Source: Rhizopus arrhizus
Lineage: Eukaryota; Mucoromycota; Mucoromycetes; Mucorales; Rhizopodaceae
Assembly: GCA_024220505.1 (NCBI GenBank)
Contig: JAKZZE010000023.1
Location: 868,001 to 932,000 of the forward strand
DNA length: 64,000 bases
Direction of reading: 5' to 3'
In this document: in pieces, positions 10,529 to 22,700 of the stretch
Position numbering within the stretch: the stretch's first letter is position 1
How the letters are laid out: each line of letters starts with the position of its first letter
Notes under the pieces: generated by a model
Told to the model about the DNA's origin: nothing
Databases searched by the model: none
What the model saw: the letters and a program-made list of their open reading frames with translations, nothing else
Made by a program: the position numbers and the translations under genes

Positions 10529-13423
10529 ATGAACAACTTCAACGCCACCAAAATTATTTGCACCTGTTCTGAATGCAGCAACCATCCCAATGGATTTAGA
10601 ATGCTTGCAAAGAGAACTGTAAGAGGCCATGAACTTATCGACAGAGTTAGAAATAGAGGTTTTTTTTATTTTATTTTTCAATAGAAATCCAAACGTGCTA
10701 ATTAAAAAAAAAAAAAAAAAAAACAAAATAGAATCGAGAAGAGTATCTGAAGCTAACGACAACGGGGAGGAAACTGTCGAATACTCATCAGCCATTCCTG
10801 AACAGCAACTGAAGGTATATTTTTAATCAACAAAGTGTTTAATATAAGAAAGGTTTTATTTATTGAAATGTATTTTGCAACTTGTTAGACGGAATGAATG
10901 TTGACGAAGAGGAAGGAATGAGTAATGAAGAACAGCTTCGTCACCTCTTGCTGTTGTTCATTGTGCTTTTTCAAGCAAAGCACCTCTCGGTGAAAGCCGG
11001 TGAAGACTTGTTGGCCTTTCTTTCCTTCTTTGTCCGTTCTCTTGGCCATGGTATGGAGATTCCTACAAAGATCTCTACTGCCCGTACTATGGTCAATTAT
11101 TCCTCTGCCAGCAATGGTTTGTCCCGTTTTCTTGTTTGCTCTGCTTGTCGAAGCGTTTACACTTCTGGAAGCTTGCATTCTCGCTCCTGTGGTTATGTAC
11201 GCTTCCCTAACAACCCTTATCGACAAGCACAACCATGTGGAAATGCTCTTTTTGTAGGCAGCAGTTTAAAGCCAGTGCTTGAGTATCCCTACAACTCAAT
11301 TACTGAGACTTTAAAAAAGTTCTTTATGCGACCCAGTTTTGAACAACAAATTGAGCAATGGAGAAGAAGATCAGTTGATGAAGATGTCATGTTCGACATA
11401 TATGATGGCAGAGTTTGGAATCAGCTTGTGGATTCAAACGGGCAAATTTTTACCAGCAACCAAGATCATTGATGGTATCCTTGAATGTGGATTGGTTCCA
11501 GCCAAGTGACAATGAAGCATTCTAGTGGTGCCATTTACCTTGCAATCAACAATCTGCCAAGAAATACACGTATGAAGTTTTCCAACATCGTTTTGGCAGG
11601 TGTTATTCCTGGACCACATGAGCCCAACGATGATCAAATCCAAATTCTTGAAGCCATTGTAGATGAATTGCTTGTACTGTACAATGGTGTTATAATGCCC
11701 ACTTACGAAAATCCTAACGGAGAACTAGTTCGTGTGGCATTATGTCCATCAATGTGATATGCCTGCAGCAAGAAAAGTAGCTGGATACATGGGCGCCATG
11801 GCTACTAAAGCATGTAACAAGTGCTCAACTGCTTTTGGCCGTCTATCAACTGGTACCAGGTCTTCAAAGCCAAACTTTTCTGATTTCAACGATGAAAACT
11901 GGGTGCAAAGAACATGGGACAGCAGAGATTTGATGCGTACGACTGGTTGACTGCTACGCACAAGGCACAACAAGAAGAAAACAGCAAGTTCTGGTACAAA
12001 GTGGAGTGAAGTACATCGACTTCCTTACTTTGATGTGGTGAGATATGTAACTGTCGATCCAATGCATAACTTGTTTCTTGGAACTCCTAAAAAAATGATT
12101 GAAGTCTGGCAGGATTTTGGCTTGCTTGTTTCTACTGATTTTCAGCAATGGCAACAGAGTCGACTACTATCAGCATTCCTCAACAATACGCTAAGCTATC
12201 TGAAGGTATGTAATACTGCTTGATCGTGTTTATATATACATGGAATAAAGCTTTATTTCATGGTGGAGCAAAATACTTATTTTTTTTTAAAAAAAAAAAA
12301 AAATAGGAAAAATCTCTGGTGCTTTTGCCAATATGAAATCAGATGAGTGGAGAACTTGGGTTGTTGTGCTGTCACCTTTCCTGCTCAAACAAAAACTGGC
12401 AGGTGAACATTTTACGAACTGGTTGCGGTATGTCGATGCTGTAAATTGGTCACTGGCCCTTCCATCACAGTAGAAGACATAGATACCGCACATCTATTGA
12501 TGAAAAACTTTGGCAAGACCTGTGTCGAGCTGTATGGTGAATCTATGCCCACCCCAAATATGCATATGCATCTTCATTTGAAAGAAAGCTTCCTGGACTT
12601 TGGTCCATCATACTCTTTTTGGCTTTATGGCTTTGAACGTCTTAATGGCGATATGAAACATATCAACATCAATTTTAAGACTGGATTTGAAACAACTTAT
12701 GCTACTATGTTCATTCAAAATGTTCACACACAAGATCTAGTATATTCTTTACATTCCTTTATCAATTCAACAAACGAAGACATACTCCTACTAATTAAAT
12801 TTATAGAAGAGATAGGTGAGGTTACGAATGACGAGAGTGGTTTAACGCCATTTGATTACTCTCGTTTCATAGACGGACCTAGCTTATTCAATTCAACAAT
12901 AACTGGTAGTGAGCCTCTGCCACCCACATCCTTTCCTTTAAATTTCGACAATCGAACCCAACTTATATGCCCAGAACACTATGAACAATTGATTAATTAC
13001 TACACCTACACCTATGCACTCATCCCTGGCACGTTTATCAGCAATATTATTCATTCATTTAAAAATATAAACTTGCTTGGACAAAAATATACGTCATCAA
13101 ATAATAATTCAACTTCTTCATCCTCCTGCATTATCCAAGCTATTATCAACAACGAAATACGCATTGGTCAAATTTCTTATCTCTTTACACATTCATTTAA
13201 CAACTACACTCATTACTTTGCATTTGTCAATTGGTACAGCCATGCGACCCATCACTTTCCCTCCTTTGATGATACTGGCATTCAAGTGTGGAAAAACCAG
13301 TTTGACCCAGTCTCACAACAAAATATACTTCCTGTTCACAAAATTCACAATCCAGTAGCAGTGAAGTCATATTTAGATAATCATATTCTTACACTTTCTC
13401 TCCCAAGACGGATCTATATGTAA
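10529..13423 (+). pseudogene. E2 transposase (CACTA/Plavaka type), several frameshifts
   Basis: The first exon (10529-10658) encodes a CTCSECS...H zinc-binding-like N terminus. Probable introns lie at 10659-10731, 10815-10888 and 12206-12306 (GT...TAG). Family landmarks in order: FVRSLGHGMEIPTKISTA, IYDGRVWNQL, LNVDWFQPSD (first catalytic Asp), INNLPR, GVIPGPHEP, CDMPAARKV (second Asp), CNKCST (zinc pair), DPMHNLFLGTPKKM and FGPSYSFWLYGFERLNGD. The frame is broken at least near 11465, 11515 and 11750 by small indels, and exon 2 joins exon 3 out of phase. It should bind and cut the CACTG ends, but this copy cannot make the full protein. E4 and E6 carry relatives. Confidence 0.85.
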
Positions 13424-13726
13424 AACTATGTCGAAGCGTTCATTCATTCATTTATTATTATTATCATTATTATTATTATTGTTTTTATATATTTTACTAA
13501 AGAATCATTCAATAGACTTTTTTTAAAAAATTTTATTCAATTTGTGAAGAAACAACAAACCAAGAAAAAAAAAGGGGAAGAATGCCTACTGCATTGAACT
13601 GGAAGTCGCAAAAGAGGAAGAAGCAGAAACAGAGGTTGGAAAACCAAGAGCAGAAGAAGAAAAAAGCCCAGGAAGGAAAATCGGCATCATCAAGTTTGTC
13701 GGGGAACTCCACCTCAACGTTTTCTA

Positions 13727-14845
13727 TTATTCTTCTAATAGTTGGTGGAGCCCCCTTTTCTTCATCGACTCCTTGTATCGTTTTTGCAACTCTTCGTGGA
13801 ATTGCACCACCTATAGATTAATTAAGGTATATTAGAAGATGAAACTTGTCAACACATTTTGCTTACTTCGTTGCTTCTAAATGATGGCCTTTTGACCACG
13901 AACGTACGGCCGTTCTCGTCCTCTGGCCCATCTTCTTCATCTGACGTCCAGTCAACAGTCAGAATTTTACCAGCGAACGGGAAACGGGCGTCGAACGCGG
14001 AAGGGTTAGCCATATAAACAGATCTCCTGTTAGAGAGTTTCTATTGTAAGGTATCAATGTAAGTATTTCCTATATTTTATAGTATAATCTTCAAATATTA
14101 AATACCCACCGTATTTATACGGCTACGACAGGTAGTTTTTGGTGAAACAACTGTCTTCCCCTTGGCCTTGCTCATCATGTAGGAATACTTGCTCCTAATT
14201 ATAGCATTTATTTGTGAGGTGGTGAGCAAATCAAAACGATGGTGCTTTCTGGCTTGCTCATACAACAACGCCTTGACCTTTCTGTTGTTTTTGTGGGCAA
14301 AGGTAACGTCCAAGTCAATTCGCTTCTGCGACCAACAACGTAATCACGGTAGTATTCTGCTAAATAACTCTATATGACACAGAAAGGTATAAAATATAGT
14401 TATTAAATTACAATTACTAATTTAATAAATATGTCCTAAACTTACACTGCATTCTTTTTGGCCGCGTCGACCTCAGCTTCTGAAGCTCGCTGATGCTGCT
14501 GCTGTTGCTGTTCCGGCTGCTGTTGCTGTTGCTGCAAGCAATTGTTGTAATTGCTGTATCTGAGCAGCTATTATCTCTGGTGCGAGACCAGAGGCTGCTC
14601 CGATGGCTTCAGTACCAACAGGGCTCTCCAAGCGAGGAGCTGTAAAGCTACTGAAGCTTGCAACAGGAACAGGAACAGGAACAGGAACAGGAGCAGGAGC
14701 AGCAGCAGGAACAGGAGCAGAAAACAGGAGCAGCAGCAGAAACAGGAACAACGGTGGATGATGATCCAGCAATGCTCATGGAAATTCTTGCTCTCTTGGG
14801 AGCATTGCTGGGAACGTTGATGGGGGTGGCAGCACGACGAGACAT
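13727..14845 (-). pseudogene. E2 accessory gene, convergent to transposase, unrecognised
   Basis: The ATG at 14845 opens an exon with SRRAATPINVPSNAPKRARI and then an Ala/Pro/Val- and Gln-rich low-complexity tract made of CAGGAA/CAG-type repeats (14470-14760). The tract shifts frame at least twice, so exon 1 is not one open frame. Later exons are cleaner: about 14098-14340 (basic, ...NRKVKALLYEQARKHHRFDL..., S/K-rich) and about 13860-14030 (MANPSAFDARFPFAGK, acidic SDEEDGPEDE, then VVKRPSFRSNE). The last exon (VVQFHEELQKRYK...) stops at 13727. Introns have GT...AG ends. The end resembles the end of the E4 gene (VRVPKYRSPA...FFKLL), so it is a conserved second gene of this family. Its role is unknown; by analogy with TnpA of plant CACTA elements it could bind subterminal repeats. 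Confidence 0.6.
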
Positions 14846-16239
14846 TTTTTAAAACAAATTATATATGGAAGAAAAAAAAAAAAAACATAAGTACAAAATA
14901 AATTGAAGATGAACACAAAACAAGATGATACTTTTGTTTGTTCTACAAAAAAAGCGAAGAAAAAAAGCCTTTGGAGTTAAAGATATTACATTAAATAAAA
15001 AAAAAAAAGAAGAGAAAGTTTAAACTGTTATGATAGCCTCTCTGAATGTTTCAATAGTTAAACAGTATTAAAGAAGACTTATTTTTAATCGATAGTGGGT
15101 AACTGTAACACTGGTAAAATGAGGCTATAAAAAAAGTACTTTTTTTTTTTTCCTTTTTTTTTTCTTTTTTTTAAACAAAACATTCTTTCTAAAAGGTAAG
15201 TTCTTAACATTATATATATTCTATTTCTATACTTATGGTATTTTTTTTTTTTAGTAAAGTTGTGTTTGTTCCTTTCTTGATGTTTTAAATGGTCTTTATA
15301 AAGTCTCTCCCATGATTATCATTGCTTCTTTTACTTGTTAGTATAAGCTTGGCTGATGCTTTTTTTTCTTTTTTTTTTTTACTTGTTGGTAAAGCTTAGC
15401 AAGGTTTTTCTCTTAGCCCATCTAAAGCAAGGTGCTATTATTTTTGCTACATATACTCAATAGCTAATAAATATTATAGATGTCTGCTGCTTTTTTAGTC
15501 GTTTGTATACGCTTAGCTAGTTTTCTTCCCATGGTCTATCTAAAGAAAGGTACTATTACTTTTATTATATATACACGATAGCTAATAACTATTATAGATG
15601 AATGCTGCTTTGCTTTGGCCTTTTCTATCTCTTTTCTGCCTTTGCTTTGGTTCTTAAGTACTGATGTCTTTTCTTTTGCTTTGAGTACCCAAGTCCTTGA
15701 ATCCTTGTGTCTTTGAATCCTCGAGCTTGGCTTTTTTTTTTCTTTTTTTCTTTTTTTTCTTTTGAGAACTTTTTGAGTTCCACGAGACTAGTTGATGTGT
15801 TTTTAGATTAGATGCTGCTATTCTGGTGACATTAGGTAAGTCAAGTACACTTTTAAAACGCTACAAGCAAAGAAATACCATGTATTATTATTATTTTATT
15901 CAAATAAAAAAAAAAAGCTATTTTTTATAAACAAAATCCCTATTTTTTTGTGTATATAAAGCAATATTTATTGCAATATGAATGTTCAATAAAGAAGTAT
16001 ATAAAGCTATATAAGTGGTTCATAAAGAAGTATATAATGCAATATGAGTGGTCAATAAAGAAGTATATAAGGCAACATGAGTGGTTTATAAAAGAGCGAA
16101 AAGGCAAATAAAGTAATGATTTACAAAGCGTGATTGGTTACCAAGCACCATTAGATGTCAAATTGATAATAAACAAGAGCCACAACGTAACTGATGAAAG
16201 ATCCATCTTGCAAGATCAGTTAACGAAAAAGTCTCCCAA

Positions 16240-16330
16240 CAGTCTCCTGTGTTGGCCACAAATCTTGAACCATCAATTAACCAAAGGGCAAACAATAACT
16301 TACACGATTTGTGGCAGAGACAGGAGGCTG
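16240..16330. repeat. Conserved hairpin in A arm (E2 copy)
   Basis: Inverted repeat CAGTCTCCTGT...CCACAAATC / GATTTGTGG...ACAGGAGGCTG around a loop of about 40 nt. The same structure sits at 6285-6375 (E1) and 60790-60880 (E5). It could form a cruciform or RNA hairpin, or be a paired protein-binding site. Confidence 0.75.
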
Positions 16331-16428
16331 TGCGTGGATAAATCTCTTACCTGATTGTACACGATTGTAAATTATTTCACAAGATTGGTAAACGATTTGT
16401 TACCCAATTTACACTATTATTTGCAGTG

Positions 16429-17127
16429 GATTTCCTAATAAGGAAATTGAAAATTTTAAAGTCCGACGGTAGCAAAGTTACAACCATCCCGGCTTTGGCC
16501 TACGCTCGTTCGATCATTTCCAGATCGTCTACCGACGTCAAATTGCTACAGCAAAAGTTGGCTTTTCTCCTGGCAATGGCTGCCTTTCTCCGTCCCTCTG
16601 ATATGGCTCGCATCCCTTTTACGTCGTGTTCTATCTCGGAAAACGGTTGCCTTCTCCTGCAAGTTGTCGCTCCAAAAGAAACTCGTGGTAAACGGCGAAT
16701 AATCAAGCCTTTCTCGGTTCACCCACATGCAGAAGACCTCGAATTATGCCCTGTACAGTGCTTTAAGGCACTCCGTGACCATCCGGCTCTACAGGCTCGT
16801 CCGACCCACTCCAATCTGTTTGTCAAATCCAACAAAATTAATCAACCTCTTTCTGCGTCAACTATTTCTACTTGGTTACATCGTGAATTCATCTCCCTGT
16901 GCACAGATGAACCCGGGGTCTCTATTCGGTCGTTGGCCTCCTCTCGCGCCTTGGATCACGGTATCTCCCTTGACAATATCGTGGCTCTTGGAAACTGGGC
17001 TTCTTCGGATACTTTTGTTCGACATTACCAGCGAAACCAAATGGCTGAAGTTGACTTCACGTCTACGGTTCTGTCCAGCCAAGATGAATTCTTTGATGCT
17101 AATGACTCTTTTGATACTCTGGATTAG
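16429..17127 (+). CDS. DIRS-type tyrosine recombinase, 5' part missing
   Basis: About 232 codons open up to the E2 end; there is no start codon of its own. Tyrosine recombinase catalytic core: AFLRPSDMARIPF (first Arg region), KETRGKRR (Lys/Arg strand), SIRSLASSRALDHGIS (second Arg), then LGNWASSDTFVRHYQR with the Trp and the nucleophilic Tyr. The His usually three residues before the second Arg is Val here. DIRS elements use this enzyme instead of a DDE integrase, which fits the complementary repeats that follow directly. A Crypton recombinase is the main alternative, but those repeats favour DIRS. The upstream reverse transcriptase and RNase H are absent, lost where E2 inserted. Confidence 0.8.
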   Translation, partial: DFLIRKLKILKSDGSKVTTIPALAYARSIISRSSTDVKLLQQKLAFLLAMAAFLRPSDMARIPFTSCSISENGCLLLQVVAPKETRGKRRIIKPFSVHPHAEDLELCPVQCFKALRDHPALQARPTHSNLFVKSNKINQPLSASTISTWLHREFISLCTDEPGVSIRSLASSRALDHGISLDNIVALGNWASSDTFVRHYQRNQMAEVDFTSTVLSSQDEFFDANDSFDTLD

Positions 17128-17243
17128 CATAATAACATTTCCTATTTTGTTCTGACGGTCTCAAGAAATTCTTTCGAGAAATTTCTTTCGACCTAGAATT
17201 GCTATTTAGACCTGAAGAACAAAATAGGAAATGTTATTATGAC
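17127..17243. repeat. DIRS internal complementary region
   Basis: Begins within the recombinase stop codon with GCATAATAACATTTCCTATT and ends with its reverse complement (about 17215-17242). The same sequence forms the terminal repeat at 19041. Joined terminal sequence next to the recombinase gene is the internal complementary region from which DIRS elements circularise. The middle holds a small AAGAAATT/AATTTCTT palindrome. Confidence 0.75.
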
Positions 17244-17257
17244 CCACCCTTCATTTA

Positions 17258-18893
17258 CAGTAGGTGAAAAAATACGAGCAACCTCTGTTCGATTTGTCTT
17301 CATATCTTTTTATTTTCGTGTGTACATTCGCCAGAGCTTTGATGTCACACAAACTAATTAAGACAACAAAGATACATACAATACACTAAAGAGATTGACT
17401 CTACTTGAAGTACAAGCTTTTAAAAAGGGAAAGACAGTCATAAAAAAGCCAATGATGATTTTTCAAAATTCGCTATGTTAATTTAATATTTTCTATATCT
17501 TCCCTTTGCTTTAAATAGTGCTTCTACTTTGGCTGGCATACTATTGATGTACCTCTTGCAAGCATTTGCATTGAGTTTATTTCGCTCTACATCCACAAAT
17601 GGCTAAAGCTTTCTGACACCTCTTTCTCCGACTTCATGTGGTGTCAGATTAAGTTTGAGCTGATGCCAAACATGCTTTATATGATTTAAATCCAGACTTT
17701 GAGCATACCAATAATTTATATACCTTACACTGATACCGCGTACCTATGGAGTTATGAATTTTAATTTATACTTTACGCCGCTATCACTCTGAAGGTATAC
17801 ATCAGACGTCTTCAAATAATGGTACTCTAACGTATTCATGTAAATAATGCTAAGTATATGCAGACAAGCCGTTGAGTTTATGTTACCACCATAAAGCTGA
17901 CATGTCTAAGCTGGTCCCGGAGTAGCTATGTGACCGCATATGTTGGTCCTACGGCTGCAGTGCTTTACTGTAATGTCGATGTGATGAGGGAGCAAAATGT
18001 CATTTGATACTACCCCATAGTATTTTACTCCATTTGATCACTAGATGCTAATCTTTGCTTCAGCTGAGAACGCTACTGGTCGTCACTCTTGACTTGACCA
18101 GTTGCGATGCCTTTTTGCTCAGGCCATCTGCTTTTTTCAATGATCCTTTTTTAAAAATGCCTTCTTTTTTTTAGCCCTCGGTGGCGCTTTATGGATCTCA
18201 GCGCATTTACTCCTGAACGGTACATCAACAAGTAACCAAACTTACCTAAGTCCCTGAATAGCTCATTCGCTATTGTTCGATGACCAGTAATAAGACACAG
18301 CTCGATATAGTGCTTCATGGCAGAAGAGACAACAGCATGTCTTCCAGCAGACAGGTGTGAATTTCATGGAAAAAGCTTCCTAGTATATCTTTTAACTGTG
18401 CGAGAATGAACGTAATATTTATCTGTAATATCCTCTAGCTTCATGCTATTTAGTGATATATCTTTTATTTCTGGATTGCTTTTCCATTGGTATAGATTTA
18501 GGCATGATGATGAGAAGTAGTGAGAGAAGTTGAGTAAAAAAAAAGAAACCAAGGGCTCCTGAAGTCGCACTTGCTTTTATATGAATACAATAAGGAACAC
18601 TCACAGTTCCATACAAGTACGCTATATAGTCTTCTGATATGTTCTTTGTTGACTTAAATGTAAACGTATGATTACCGTACATAATTTAAGCTGTTCGGAA
18701 GTCAAATTTTTAAATTCGGATTCTCATTCCTCTCTCAATTTCCAGTATTGCTACATGAGACCTTTACTGTTTCAAGACACATGACCCCGAAAATATACCA
18801 TAGGAGCCCCAAACCGGTAGTTGGCATGCACCTTTTGATAAAGTGAAAAAAGTCGATTTTGCCAAAAGGTTGCTCGTATTTTTTCACCTACTG
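17258..18893 (-). mobile_element. Tc1-type DNA transposon, family Tc1-A, copy 1, dead
   Basis: Ends CAGTAGGTGAAAAAATACG / inverse, flanked by TA at 17256-17257 and 18894-18895. Minus-strand remnants of a Tc1 transposase: helix-turn-helix (LEDITDKYYVHSRTVKRYTR), GRHAVVSSAMKHYIEL, and a decayed SLDLNHIKHVWHQLK that stands for the usual SPDLNPIEHVW. Many stops and shifts. It is inserted in the DIRS 3' region and is almost the same as copy 2 at 40892-42528, including the damage. Confidence 0.88.
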
Positions 18894-18895
18894 TA

Positions 18896-19085
18896 TCTTA
18901 TTTCACTTTATTTTTAAATTTCCCACCCTTCTTCACTTATTATTTGACCGAGCTCAAATTCGATTGATAGTATAATAATTAGAGTTGTTTCTTTTATATA
19001 TCTTTGAATTCGCTATAAATAAAGCTTCAAGAAGATTCTAGCATAATAACATTTCCTATTTTGTTCTTCAGGTCTAAATAGCAAT
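18896..19085 (+). repeat. DIRS 3' region and right terminal repeat
   Basis: Continues the DIRS element after the Tc1-A copy: the CCCACCCTTC motif before and TTCCCACCCTTCTTC after the insertion look like the same region. It then runs to GCATAATAACATTTCCTATT at 19041, identical to the start of the internal complementary region. The end near 19085 is approximate. Confidence 0.6.
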
Positions 19086-19189
19086 TCCTCTCCTTTTTCT
19101 TACTTAATAAATAGTAGTTGTTAGCTATTGACTTCTTACTGTTTTCATATTATAAGTACCAAATATCTCACTTTCGACAAATATCCATA

Positions 19190-19560
19190 TATAGTGTTAT
19201 TTTATTGGTTGGCTTGTTGTAAGTGAATTAGTTTGAGTTAAGTTTGCTTGTAAAGCTTGATTGTAAGGTTAAGATTGCCTTGTAAGTTGTTGTTTTATAT
19301 AGAATTTAAGCAGATGCTTGTTAAGTAGTGACCACCAGATCTTATGTGTAAGATCAGTACGATGTTTCTTGATAAAAGTTAAAGTAGAATACAAAGTTGT
19401 AGTGAACAGGGACTTTCTTGTTAAAGTTTGTTAATTATTGAGTAAAAATATATGATTTATTTAAACTGACTAACAATTTCTTCACAAAAAGATGGGATAT
19501 ATATACGAAAATTTTTTTTTCTTTTTAGCATTTCTTATTTTTTTAGCATTTCTTATTTTT
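19190..19560 (-). repeat. GATC-hairpin/TGGTGGTCACT unit 1
   Basis: The signature is at 19327-19355 (on plus: AGTGACCACCAGATCTTA...TAAGATC). Reading on minus: two copies of a 20 bp repeat (19519-19560), TATA-like TATATATA (about 19497), AATAAA region, AAGTCCCTG, hairpin, then TGGTGGTCACTA and CAAGC. It is separated from the other eight units by the Ty3-A element. Confidence 0.65.
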
Positions 19561-19620
19561 GCGGCTATTATTATTTCTTTGACAATGGTTGTTAAAATAG
19601 TTTAAGTTATTTTAACAATC

Positions 19621-19706
19621 TGTATTATGGGACTGCGTAGGACTTATAAGTAGTAGAGAAAAAGGTAATTTTATTATATTCAAGTTCAGATAATTCATAT
19701 AATACA
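19621..19706 (-). repeat. Ty3-A 3' LTR (86 bp)
   Basis: On minus reads TGTATTATATGAATT...CATAATACA; the terminal 8 bp TGTATTAT/ATAATACA are an inverted repeat. Far below the few hundred bp common for Ty3 LTRs. It directly follows the purine tract at 19707-19716. Confidence 0.88.
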
Positions 19707-19775
19707 TTCCCCCGTAGACTGAGAGAAGTATAACATATAATAAAGTTAATGTAAGAAATATAACTATGTAACTTT

Positions 19776-22700
19776 TCAATAAAGTAGATTGCATTCATAA
19801 AAAGGCTTGAGCAAGGAGATATGCATATTTGATAAAGTTTTTCCAGTTTCACAATTCTTCAAATTGTACCGAGTGCTTGACAGAACGTCTTCCACAAGAA
19901 ACGGACCATACCAGTCAAAGGCTAATTTTCTTGGTTTGGCAATAGAAGAGAGTTGCATGTTAAACATGAGAACCTTGTCACCTTGTTTGAATGTTTGATA
20001 GTCACCCGAATTGTCATAAGTTTTCATTTGCTCGTACACTATTTCAAAAGCAGTATTGAGATTTGCTTCAAGTTCCTTTGCAAAGTGTGACTGAGGTGTT
20101 TCCACATTTCTGTACTGAGATGGATATTTGACGTTTTCTTGAGAATTTGTAATAAACATTGGGCTTTGAGCTTTTCGACCATGGACCAATTCAAATGGAC
20201 TTGTTTTGATTGACGAGTGATACATATTATTGTATACGAAACGAATTATTCGAAGGTGTACATCCCAATTACTCTTGATGTTTTTCTGGGAACAATAAAG
20301 CAAGATCATCTGCCTCAAAGTTTTCATAAATCGTTCCACCAGACCATTGGAAGATGCTACGTAAGGAGGAGTGAACTGTAATTGAATGCCTGCGAACACA
20401 GCTAGTTGTTGATTGAATTCGCTAGCAAAAGATGATCCATTATCTTGCAGACAGATATCAGGTATACCATGACGTAGAACAAACCCGTAATAAAAAACTT
20501 TTGCCAACTCCATAGTACTGGTACTTGCAACTGGATACAATTCTACATAACGCGTAAAAGTATCAATGACCACTAGCACATATTTGTTGTTCGAATTGCT
20601 TGTAGGTAATGGTCCAAAATAGTCCAGAGCAACCTTCTGAAAAGGTCGAGAGCCAACTGTTGAAGAAAGTGGGAATTGTTTAGAGCGATCACCTTTTATT
20701 TGTGGACATGGTAAACAGGACTTGATGAACACCGTTATTGACTTCTCCATTTCAGCAAAATATATTCGAGCATGTTGGATAGCCTTATATGTCTTGTTCG
20801 AACCACCATGACCAGCAAACTGTGAAGCATGGTAAAACTCAATGATTTTACTGACCATGTGTGCAGGAGCCATTTTGTAGTGAGTCACTTTGTTGCTGTA
20901 CTTAACCTTTTTGCATAGTATGCCTTTATGCAAATGTAACGTCTTGTCAGCTGTACTACCGGCCTGGAGTTGATTTATGATAATAGCTTGTTGATTGTCT
21001 TTAGCTTGTTCAGTAGCCCACCAGGATTCTGCATACCAAGGAACACCCGTAGAGATAGCTGCAACATTTGGCAATGGATTTCTTGAGAGCATATCAGCAA
21101 CGACATTCTTGTGACCAGGTATATACTTTACATCAAATGAATATGCTTGCAAGAAGAGACACCAGCGCCACAAACGAGGTTGTTTGTCCTGATTAGTGGA
21201 GAGGAGCCATTGTAAAGAACTGTGATCAGTATAGACCAAAAAATGCCCTGATTCCAAATAGATACGATTTTTCTTAATTCCCCAAACGATGCTTAATGCT
21301 TCTAATTCACGAATAGAGTACTTCTTTTCAAATTTGGTTATTGAACGTGAAGAAAATGAAATTGGATAAATAGCTCCATCATCGTCGCGTTGACATAATA
21401 TAACACCTATACCAGAAGTAGTGGCCGCATCACAGTGCAATTCAAAAGGTCGTTTAAAATCTGGTTGGACGAGTGTTGGAAGTGTTGCTAAACGTTCTTT
21501 CAAGGTTTCAAACGCCTGTTGTTGTTCTTCAGACCAGACAAATTCAATATCTTTCTTCTTGAGACGCCTAAGAGGTTCAGCAATGACTTGATAGTTACTT
21601 ATGAATTTCTGATATACACCACAGACGCCTAGAAATTGTTCTATTTCTTTGAGATTGGTGGGAGCTGGAAGAACTTGTATAGCTTTGATCTTATCTGGGT
21701 TGGCCGAAATTCCTCGATCAGACACTATAAAGCCTAAAAATTCAATAGCTTTCATTCCAAAAGCACACTTTTTTCTGTTGATAGATAAATTGGCAGATTG
21801 GATTCTACGTAAAACATTTTCTAAATCAATTATGTGCTGTTCCACCGAGCTAGAATGAATGATCACATCGTCAAGATATGCTATAGCTGTTGTGTATTTC
21901 AGTGGGCCCAGTACGCGATCCATCAGAGACTGAAACACGGCAGGAGCATTCTTGAGACCGAAAGGCATAAAGTTGAAAATGTAAGTGCCGTTAGTAGTGA
22001 CCAGTGCAGTTTTCTCCTTGTCTTCTTCAGCAATTTTTATGGCATAATATCCTGATGCCAAATCTATTTTGGAAAAAATAATAGATTTGCCTAATGACTG
22101 CAAAGCATGATGTATATGAACAAACGGATATTTGATTGTCTTAGTAATTGAGTTGAGCTTCACATAGTTGCCGCACGGACGGATATCACCATCTGGTTTA
22201 GGCACAGCCGATACGTTGGAACCCCATTCAGAAAAAGTAACCTTTGAGACAATACCATTCTTGACCAGTTTTTCAAATTTCTCATCGATCTTCTTTTGAA
22301 TATCTGGGTAATAAACTCTAGGAGCTGAATATACCGGTGGCGAATCTCCCGTATCAATAGTAAATTCAACGAGATCAGTAGTGGACGGCTTATCATTATC
22401 TGCAGGAATGATAGAGTCATACTTGACCAACAATTTATCTATCTGTGGCTGAATAGACGTGTAGCACACTGAATATGTCGTATTCGAAACATCCAAACTA
22501 GGATTGACCAGAAATTTTACTACATGTTGTACATTTTGAATAGAAAGGGATATGACCTGTCCGGTTGTATCTATCATTGCCTTCCATAGACGCATAGTAT
22601 CATACCCAATAATAACATCTCGAGCTAAGTCATCAATAACATGAAGTTTAAGTGTTGTGTTGAAAACATCCAGCTTGATTACATCGTGAGTCTTGTTAGC

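Larger units (their letters stand above)
9223..16428 (+). mobile_element. E2: CACTA/Plavaka-like transposon with decayed genes
   Basis: CACTGCAAATAATG at 9223 and ATTATTTGCAGTG ending at 16428. Order: B arm (9223 to about 10440), transposase pseudogene (10529-13423, plus), convergent accessory gene (13727-14845, minus), A arm (about 15100-16428). The A arm is a near mirror image of the left part of E1. Left flank is TCA and right flank GAT, so no target duplication is readable. The right side lies inside a DIRS tyrosine recombinase gene, the apparent insertion site. About 7.2 kb. Confidence 0.85.

Noticed and set aside
13582..13821. 79-codon plus-strand frame, Lys/Glu-rich, after the E2 transposase
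   Set aside because: It overlaps the accessory gene's last exon on the opposite strand, and that exon has splice sites and a homolog in E4.
16130..16354. 74-codon frame repeated in E1, E2 and E5 as a possible small gene
   Set aside because: It has no ATG start, the differences between copies mostly alter residues, and it overlaps a hairpin. Kept as a structural observation only.
6187..16428. One 10.2 kb element with giant inverted repeats instead of E1 plus E2
   Set aside because: CAGTG-TCA-CACTG at 9215-9227 and the TCA duplication around 6187-9219 show two abutting elements; the mirror symmetry comes from their opposite orientation.
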